In this document: piece after piece, positions 59,228 to 64,000 of the stretch | Layout: every line of letters begins with the position of its first letter | Numbering within the stretch: position 1 is the first letter of the stretch | Source: Pseudanabaena galeata CCNP1313 | Lineage (GTDB): Bacteria > Cyanobacteriota > Cyanobacteriia > Pseudanabaenales > Pseudanabaenaceae | Length of the DNA: 64,000 nt | Assembly: GCF_029910235.1 (NCBI RefSeq) | Contig: NZ_CP112874.1 | Location: 1,984,001 to 2,048,000 of the forward strand | Direction of reading: 5' to 3' | Program-made: the position numbers and the translations under genes | The notes under the pieces: generated by a model | What the model saw: only the letters and a program-made list of their open reading frames with translations | Databases searched by the model: none | What the model was told of the DNA's origin: nothing

Positions 59228-59605
59228 TTATTCAGCTTCAGTAGCAGCAACGGCTACTGGCTCTTCCGCATCAGGAACAATCGCTTCAGCATCTTCAGCT
59301 TCCACAGCTTCTGGCTCAAGTTTGATCGTCATATAACGAATTACATCGTCTGCTAGACGCATAGATTTTTCTAGGCTCTCGATGGTTTTAGGAGTTGCTG
59401 TGTAATTTACTTGGATGTAAATTCCTTCGCGATGACCTTTAATGTCATAGGCTAATCTCCTTCTGCCACGATGTTGAATCGTAATGTCTTCGGATTCTTG
59501 TTGTACTAAGAAATCTTGATATTTGGCGATCGCGGCATCAGCTTCCTGATCGGGAAGATCGGGACGCAGAATATACATGGTTTCGTACAAACGCTTAACA
59601 GTCAT
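59228..59605 (-). CDS. rpsF: 30S ribosomal protein S6
   Basis: A 125-residue S6 that binds 16S rRNA with S18. Family blocks: [40 protein letters not shown] and [15 protein letters not shown]. The C-terminal extension is very acidic ([18 protein letters not shown]), as in cyanobacteria. It is alone, with no rpsR or ssb next to it. The ATG at 59605 follows the AAGGAAAAAAATTAG sequence. Confidence 0.96.
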   Translation of the reverse strand: MTVKRLYETMYILRPDLPDQEADAAIAKYQDFLVQQESEDITIQHRGRRRLAYDIKGHREGIYIQVNYTATPKTIESLEKSMRLADDVIRYMTIKLEPEAVEAEDAEAIVPDAEEPVAVAATEAE

Positions 59606-59735
59606 CTAATTTTTTTCCTTACGGTCAGTATTTGGCTTCTATTGATTTAGTTCTAGAAGCAAGGATCTACTATTATAACGCTTCAAGCCAATAGATCAAC
59701 ACAAAATCCTAAAATGCTAGCAATTCTCATTATAG

Positions 59736-59786
59736 AAATCGATTTTTTGAAAGACCGCCGTTGGCGGTCTTTCAAAAAATCGATTT
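59736..59786. repeat. Hairpin of the GAAAGACCGCC type
   Basis: A perfect 24-bp stem (AAATCGATTTTTTGAAAGAC plus CGCC) with loop GTT, upstream of rpsF. The architecture is as at 44577. Confidence 0.75.
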
Positions 59787-59878
59787 TTGTGTTTTCAGCG
59801 CAACAAATGATAGAAACACAAAAATCTTTTTCAATAATGAATGAGAATTTTTCTAAAATGTGATATTCCTTTCTCACC

Positions 59879-59923
59879 CAAAAGTTAGTGGTGCGGCGCT
59901 TCGCACTGCATCACTAACTTTTG
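59879..59923. repeat. Imperfect hairpin CAAAAGTTAGTG
   Basis: CAAAAGTTAGTGGTGC pairs with GCATCACTAACTTTTG with one mismatch around an interior GGCGCTTC region. Confidence 0.6.
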
Positions 59924-59930
59924 AGCTTTA

Positions 59931-59995
59931 GAAACCATTTAAGAATTACTTTCTGCGGTCAAAATTTCTAAGAGATCCCCCTCAATCCCCCTTTT
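59931..59995. repeat. Repeat family B, copy 2 (truncated)
   Basis: GAAACCATTTAAGAATTACT, then TTCTGCGGTC and AGAGATCCCCCTCAATCCCC match the first half of the complete copy at 24901, then the sequence stops and a family E-like segment begins, suggesting truncation at an insertion junction. Confidence 0.7.
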
Positions 59996-60032
59996 TAATC
60001 ACTTATAGCTGTAGTCAGTCTTGTTAGGACAT

Positions 60033-60087
60033 AAAATCCAAATAGTGTGAAGTGGAGCGAAGCGCCACTTCACACTATTTGGGTTTT
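60033..60087. repeat. Repeat family E core, copy 3
   Basis: A stem of 23 bp (AAAATCCAAATAGTGTGAAG plus TGG, one G-T-type mismatch) around AGCGAAGCG, preceded by TATAGCTGTAGTCAGTCTTG and TTAGGACATA as in family E. The 59606-60199 gap otherwise holds no gene. Confidence 0.7.
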
Positions 60088-60199
60088 GATTTGTGAAGAC
60101 AATATATTTGCCCCTGAATTTTATATGTTAATCGTATAATTAAACAATAATATAGATCATTAAGCCCCGTATGCTCAATGGCAATTAGAGGCAGATAGA

Positions 60200-61351
60200 G
60201 TGAACCCCATGACAGTGAAAACTAATAAGATCGCTGATGTCTTGATTGTTGAAGATGAACTAGTTACTGCAAATGCACTCTCAGATGTTTTATCAGATTT
60301 GGGCTATAGAGTTTTGGCGATCGTGGATAGTAGTGATAGTGCCATCTCTTTTATTCATAATAATGTTCATCATATTCATCAGAAATTACCAGATGTTATT
60401 TTGATGGATATTAAATTGAGGGGTGGAGATAGTGGTATCACTGCAACTAATGAGATTCATAAAATAGCACCTATCCCCGTAATCTACTTAACTGCTTTTA
60501 GCGATCCTGAGACTTTAGAAAAAGCGATCGATACTTCTCCCTATGGATATCTCACTAAGCCACTGAGATACGGGGAAGTGAACGTAGCAATTATGCTAGC
60601 TTTAAAGAAGCACCAAGAAGAAAAAATATTGCAAGAAGCTTTGGACAAAGAAAAAGATCTGCATATTTTAAAATCTCGGTTACTTGCCATGGCATCCCAT
60701 GAATTTTCCACTCCAATGTCGGTAATTAGATTATTGATTTGGAAACTACAAAACTTTGAAGAGCAATTAACTAAAGAAAGTAGAGCTAAAAATCTTGCTT
60801 CTATTCAGTCAGCAATTAAAGATATTAATTGGTTACTTGAAGAGGTTAAGTTTATTGCTTGTTCTGAATCAGGAAAATTTCCATTTAGCCCTGAAAATGT
60901 GGATGCAATTACCTACTGCCAACAATTGGTTGATAGCTTTCAGACAGAAGATAGTACACGCAAGTGTCGAATTAAGTTTCATAGCCAAGGTCAATGCCAA
61001 AAGTTAAAAGTTGATAAAAAGCTGCTATGGCACATATTTATGAATTTAATTTCTAATGCCATTAAATATTCCTACGAAGGAGGCACTATTGATGTGGAGG
61101 TAATATGTGAGTCCAAGCAATTATTTCTAAGTATTTGTGATCATGGTATTGGCATACCTAAAGAATATTTGAATAATCTATTTTTACCATTCTTAAGAGC
61201 TGAAAATGTTGGCAATGTTAAAGGCTTGGGGATGGGATTGTATATAGTAAAACAAGCTGTAGAAGCTCACTCAGGAAAAATAGCAGTGGAAAGTGAAGTG
61301 AATATGGGTACAAAGTTTACAGTCGTTTTACCTTCAGCAGATAATTTATAA
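60200..61351 (+). CDS. Receiver-histidine kinase hybrid (second copy type)
   Basis: A 383-residue soluble protein: N-terminal receiver (VLIVEDELVTANALSDVL, phospho-Asp in ILMDIKLRGGDSGI, Lys in YGYLTKPLRYGE), a helical linker, HisKA with ASHEFSTPMSV (phospho-His), and HATPase (NLISNAIKYSYEGG, ICDHGIGIP, GLGMGLYIVKQAVEAHSG). The GTG start at 60200 lies eight bases after AGAGG; an ATG nine bases later is possible but too far from that site. It has more AT-rich codons than the kinase at 33778. Its receiver has the EExxxA-type of phosphodiesterase/LuxO-like receivers (VEDELVTANAL). Its partner is not encoded nearby. Confidence 0.88.
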   Translation: MNPMTVKTNKIADVLIVEDELVTANALSDVLSDLGYRVLAIVDSSDSAISFIHNNVHHIHQKLPDVILMDIKLRGGDSGITATNEIHKIAPIPVIYLTAFSDPETLEKAIDTSPYGYLTKPLRYGEVNVAIMLALKKHQEEKILQEALDKEKDLHILKSRLLAMASHEFSTPMSVIRLLIWKLQNFEEQLTKESRAKNLASIQSAIKDINWLLEEVKFIACSESGKFPFSPENVDAITYCQQLVDSFQTEDSTRKCRIKFHSQGQCQKLKVDKKLLWHIFMNLISNAIKYSYEGGTIDVEVICESKQLFLSICDHGIGIPKEYLNNLFLPFLRAENVGNVKGLGMGLYIVKQAVEAHSGKIAVESEVNMGTKFTVVLPSADNL

Positions 61352-61924
61352 AAGTATAATAAATCGATGACAGTAGAAATTCAAAGCTATAATTTTTGTT
61401 TTTATATCTTTAGGAATAACTCTTGAGGATTATTTTTTATCCTTGATTTAAAGCAATAATCTAATAACCCTAGAAAAAATCATAACTTGTAAGGTAGACG
61501 GAGTAAGAATTTCCCACTTTTAGTAAGTTCTTAAGGGTGTAGTAACAGCAAATCGAAAGTGTATTTAACAATACTTTACATATTTAGCAAACAGATGTAA
61601 GGTTTTATGCATGTTAAAAGTCTGTATCAATTTTCCTTTATTACGGCATAAACCATGTTTCCTAAAGGAGGTAACGGCATGACAGAACTAGGGATGAACT
61701 GGAAAGATTAATTATCGACTGCTTACTAGTTGTGAACAACGTGACTAAACTAAAACTTTTTAAAACTCAACGCATATAAAAGTTTGGTCACAAGTTGCTT
61801 GCAAACAGATTATTTACCGTCTCACAAAATTTACTTTGAGTAAGTTTTAGTTAGCGGCATAGACTAACAAACTTGCATCAATACTAATTAGTAAAACTTG
61901 TGAGACCTCAATATTGGAGGTTTT
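61352..61924 (+). other. 573-base structured leader/intergenic region
   Basis: No dispersed hairpin repeat or GCGATCGC octamer lies here, unlike nearly every other long gap. It holds a tiny ORF with a near-perfect Shine-Dalgarno (61655-61711), an inverted repeat GTGACTAAACT/AGTTTGGTCAC (61741-61791, one G-U type pair), a stem-forming GTTAG/CTAAC pair near 61850-61880, and ACCTC pairing with GAGGT around the ribosome-binding site of the SDR gene (61905-61921). It may be a long 5' leader or a separate small RNA. Confidence 0.45.
61655..61711 (+). CDS. Very short ORF with perfect Shine-Dalgarno
   Basis: Reads as 18 codons from the ATG at 61655, or 10 codons (MTELGMNWKD) from the ATG at 61679. 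The second start is preceded by AAAGGAGGT, a full match to the anti-Shine-Dalgarno, with spacing of six bases (AACGGC). A stop is in frame just before 61655. The peptide is not a family I recognise. It may be a leader peptide for the SDR transcript or a small protein. Confidence 0.45.
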   Translation: MFPKGGNGMTELGMNWKD

Positions 61925-62698
61925 ATGAATGTTCGTGGAAAAACAGCTCTAATTACTGGAGCTTCGAGGGGTATTGGTCGGGCGATCGCTTTAGAACTAG
62001 CTCAACAGGGTGCAAAATGCCTAATTTTGGTAGCCCGCGATCTAGAACGCTTAAACTCTGTTGCCTCAGAAGTGGAAGCTCTAGGTATCGAAGCGGTGAG
62101 CTTACCGCTCGATCTATCGCAGACAATCGAGGTAAATATTGCGATCGCCCAAGTATGGCGTGATTGTGGTCCAATTGACATTTTGGTGAACTGTGCTGGT
62201 GTAGCGCATCAATCATCATTTTTGCGATCGCGCCTTCAAGATGTGCAATCCGAACTTGAAGTTAACTTGCTGGGTATGTATGCAATCACGAGAATGGTAG
62301 CCCGACGGATGGCAGTGCAGCGCCATGGCAGAATCATCAATGTTTCTAGCCTCATGGGTAAAGTAGCTGCGCCGACTATGGCAACCTATTCCGCTACTAA
62401 GTTTGCGATCTTAGGATTCACTCAAGCTCTGCGTGGTGAATTGGCTGCTTATAACATTAAAGTATCAGCGTTACTTCCATCGCTTACTGATACAGATATG
62501 GTTCAGGATTTGGAATGGTTTCGTTGGGTGTCCTTGATGACTCCAAAGCAAGTAGCCAAAGCGTTAATCGCTGGATTAAAACATGAAACTCCTGAAATCC
62601 TTGTCGGATGGCAGAGTCATATGGCCGTCTGGTGTCATCGCCTATTTCCATTTCTAATGGAAAAGATCTTGCTAATTGCTGCTCCTAAAGTCGGCTAA
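61925..62698 (+). CDS. Short-chain dehydrogenase/reductase (SDR)
   Basis: A 257-residue classical SDR: cofactor motif TGASRGIGRAIAL, NCAGVAH (variant of NNAG), the active-site Ser in NVSSLMGK and catalytic YSATK (Tyr/Lys), followed by the PSLTDTDM substrate loop. It is predicted cytoplasmic, although the C-terminus (SHMAVWCHRLFPFLMEKILLIAAPK) is hydrophobic and may associate with membranes. Substrate is unknown; lipid or polyketide ketoreduction is a possibility. It has a good GGAGG five bases before the ATG, which can be paired with ACCTC upstream, giving possible translational control. Confidence 0.88.
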   Translation: MNVRGKTALITGASRGIGRAIALELAQQGAKCLILVARDLERLNSVASEVEALGIEAVSLPLDLSQTIEVNIAIAQVWRDCGPIDILVNCAGVAHQSSFLRSRLQDVQSELEVNLLGMYAITRMVARRMAVQRHGRIINVSSLMGKVAAPTMATYSATKFAILGFTQALRGELAAYNIKVSALLPSLTDTDMVQDLEWFRWVSLMTPKQVAKALIAGLKHETPEILVGWQSHMAVWCHRLFPFLMEKILLIAAPKVG

Positions 62699-62735
62699 AG
62701 AAAGAGAAAGAAGCTTTGCTTCTTTCTCTTTCTTT
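62697..62735 (+). terminator. Purine/pyrimidine hairpin after SDR gene
   Basis: AAAGAAAGAGAAAGAAG pairs exactly with CTTCTTTCTCTTTCTTT around CTTTG, with T-rich sequence after it. It begins at the stop codon of the SDR gene and is a plausible terminator. Confidence 0.75.
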
Positions 62736-62823
62736 CTCTTTTTGATGGCGAGATCACGAGGCCTTTTTTAGAACAGATAATATTAATCATCGCCTATTCA
62801 CTACAAGCTCAAATAATCTGATA

Positions 62824-62937
62824 TAACGTGAGTTCGATATAGCTATTTGCGGCGTGCAAAGTACGCCGCAAATGGCGAAAAATGGGAAGAATCGCTAAGC
62901 GATTCTTCCCATTTTTCGCTTTCGTCGAACTGACGTT
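62824..62937 (-). repeat. Family A element, copy 13
   Basis: A full copy in reverse orientation. Hairpin 1 has GGGAAGAATCGC/GCGATTCTTCCC: one T-A pair of the family replaced by G-C on both arms. Hairpin 2 has one unpaired change (GTACGCC). Confidence 0.92.
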
Positions 62938-62951
62938 GATATAGAATGGGA

Positions 62952-63182
62952 TTATTTATCATCAGTAAGGATTGATGCTAATATTTCAGGGGTTAGTCTA
63001 TTACTTGCGGCTTCATCTGCAAGAGCATCCATGCTTTGCATAAGTGATATTCTTTTTAGTTCTTGTTACACTAATAGAGTAAATAAGTATTCAATTTTCT
63101 TTCGTTGCTCAGAATTTATTTTGCTGTACTCTCTAGCAATATCTTCATCTACTTGAATAGCGATCGCTTTTATAGCTTTTGT
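62952..63182 (-). pseudogene. Remnant of a small antitoxin-like gene
   Basis: On the minus strand one frame reads KAIKAIAIQVDEDIAREYSK, then INSEQRKKIEYLFTLLV, a TAA at 63066-63068, QELKRISL, and after it MQSMDALADEAASNRLTPEI and LASILTDDK followed by a stop at 62952. The pattern (an N-terminal strand, an amphipathic helix, and a C-terminal acidic tail) looks like a small cyanobacterial antitoxin-like protein broken by one in-frame stop, and the 5' part has no start codon. A short downstream ORF (62952-63041) might still be translated. It abuts the end of the methyltransferase gene. Confidence 0.6.
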
Positions 63183-64000
63183 CTTGCTCCAATAACGGGT
63201 AAGCCTTGTTTTTCGCGATCGGCAAGTTCTAGATTTAGTTCTAGCAATTTACTCAAAATATCGTCATATTCGCTGAAGCCGTAGGCTTGCAGGACGAGTT
63301 GATCAAGTTTGGCATGGAGTTTATAAAGTTGGCTGGCGGGTTCGTGAAATAATTCGTTGTAGAGTTTGGTGATACCGTATTGTTTTCTCTCCATTTGTTG
63401 ACTGCGATATTGATGAAGTTCTTGCATGGCAGCGCGAATTTTTTCAATGTTTTGTTTCACTTTTTTTGAACTACTTGTATTAATCTGGGGAAATGGAAAA
63501 GTTTCAAAACAGGAGTTATGTGTGTAACTGATACGATCTTCAAGGGTAGACATTTGCGCTTCCATCCAAATTCGATGGGATCTTGATGTCAGAATCCCCA
63601 AAACATAGAAATCTTCACTAGCAACGATTCTGGTTCTCGCATTCGGCAACCACTCACAGGAACAAGGTAAAAAGATCGCCCATTTTGAGGTTTGAGGAAC
63701 TGCAAAATATTGAGAGAGTGATTCTAAGGCTTGGCGCATAGCGGGCCTTTTTTCGCCTAATTGCCACCAATATGTCTGATAAGTCTGGCGGCGGTTAAAA
63801 TCTCTTTCAGGTTTAACTTCTGCCCTTACCCATTGGAATGGTTGGATATATTCACTTGCTTCTTCAATACTCATATCGTTAAAGTCAATAATCCAATTTT
63901 TTAGCCCCTCGTATGGATTTTCCACTAGGTCATTACCTTCTAGAAAAGGACGGATCACCTTATGGTTATCTTTATTAACTTTATTCCATTCTTCTACTTG
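63170..64000 (-). CDS. C-terminal part of MmeI-like DNA methyltransferase/endonuclease (cut by window edge)
   Basis: An open frame runs off the 5' edge of the gene at 64000; at least 276 residues are visible. The sequence fits the C-terminal target-recognition and helical region of a type IIG/MmeI-like or N6-adenine methyltransferase: VIRPFLEGNDLVENPYEGLK, FQWVRAEVKPERDFN, then RTYWWQLGEKRPAM-type QTYWWQLGEKRPA, SCFETFPFPQ and a C-terminal helix pair (LYKLHAKLDQLVLQAYGFSE). The catalytic methylase motifs would be upstream, outside the window. The 3' end overlaps the remnant gene on the same strand. Confidence 0.82.
   Translation of the reverse strand, partial: QVEEWNKVNKDNHKVIRPFLEGNDLVENPYEGLKNWIIDFNDMSIEEASEYIQPFQWVRAEVKPERDFNRRQTYQTYWWQLGEKRPAMRQALESLSQYFAVPQTSKWAIFLPCSCEWLPNARTRIVASEDFYVLGILTSRSHRIWMEAQMSTLEDRISYTHNSCFETFPFPQINTSSSKKVKQNIEKIRAAMQELHQYRSQQMERKQYGITKLYNELFHEPASQLYKLHAKLDQLVLQAYGFSEYDDILSKLLELNLELADREKQGLPVIGARQKL

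Noticed and set aside
4430-62735. Treating every hairpin as a Rho-independent terminator
   Set aside because: Many lack a T tract, lie in promoters or inside operons, and belong to dispersed families; only those with T-rich arms at gene ends were called terminators.
63170-63958. A complete gene starting with GTG at 63958
   Set aside because: The frame stays open to the end of the window and the sequence is a C-terminal part of a larger methyltransferase, so it is annotated as cut by the edge.

Overview
The window is a stretch of cyanobacterial chromosome, most likely from the Pseudanabaena group. The evidence is the highly iterated palindrome GCGATCGC throughout, cyanobacteria-specific genes (opcA next to zwf, a CO2-hydration protein, a high-light-inducible protein, a xisH-xisI pair, DUF3110, DUF2854 and DUF4336 proteins) and a moderately AT-rich base composition. 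The genus is an inference. I saw no rRNA gene, no convincing tRNA gene and no CRISPR array.

Layout. 0-4.4 kb: end of a pilus-type chemotaxis operon (PilJ-like receptor, CheA-like hybrid kinase). 4.8-7.5 kb: zwf-opcA, entry to the oxidative pentose phosphate pathway. 8.3-15 kb: an SLH-porin gene and a COG0523 GTPase-hisI pair, both preceded by 7-1-7 Fur/Zur-type palindromes and so probably a metal-starvation (zinc) group; a DUF4336 gene and a TnpB-only transposon lie between them. 15.2-27.5 kb: housekeeping genes (phosphohexomutase, ABC exporter, SIMPL protein, CO2-hydration protein, nadB, ABM-domain membrane protein, peptide-type binding protein, ispF). 27.7-32.5 kb: xanthine dehydrogenase xdhA-xdhB-xdhC. 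32.5-35 kb: a small coiled protein, xisH-xisI, and a response-regulator/kinase. 35-44.3 kb: argJ, thioesterase, DUF3110, WcaF-like acetyltransferase, methyltransferase, Uma2 nuclease, a secreted TPR-CHAT protein and a coiled-coil protein. 44.6-51.7 kb: TauE-type permease, a complete IS605-type element (divergent tnpB and tnpA), rimI, two secreted or wall-linked proteins, tsaC and a DUF2854 protein. 52.1-56.9 kb: rpoD, then the conserved rpmH-rnpA-PH-yidC-khpB-DUF177 cluster. 57-64 kb: secreted TPR protein, HLIP, rpsF, a second response-regulator/kinase, an unusual structured leader with a tiny ORF, an SDR, a small pseudogene, and the end of an MmeI-like DNA methyltransferase that runs off the window.

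The most striking feature is the intergenic DNA. Almost every gap holds one or more long, near-perfect hairpins. At least seven repeat families can be told apart. The largest (family A, 13 copies) is about 115 bp, with terminal inverted repeats closing two internal hairpins, so it can fold into a three-way junction. Several copies carry paired (compensatory) changes in the hairpin arms. Two TnpB transposons in the window share an almost identical left-end hairpin despite very different TnpB proteins, so one Y1 transposase may serve both.
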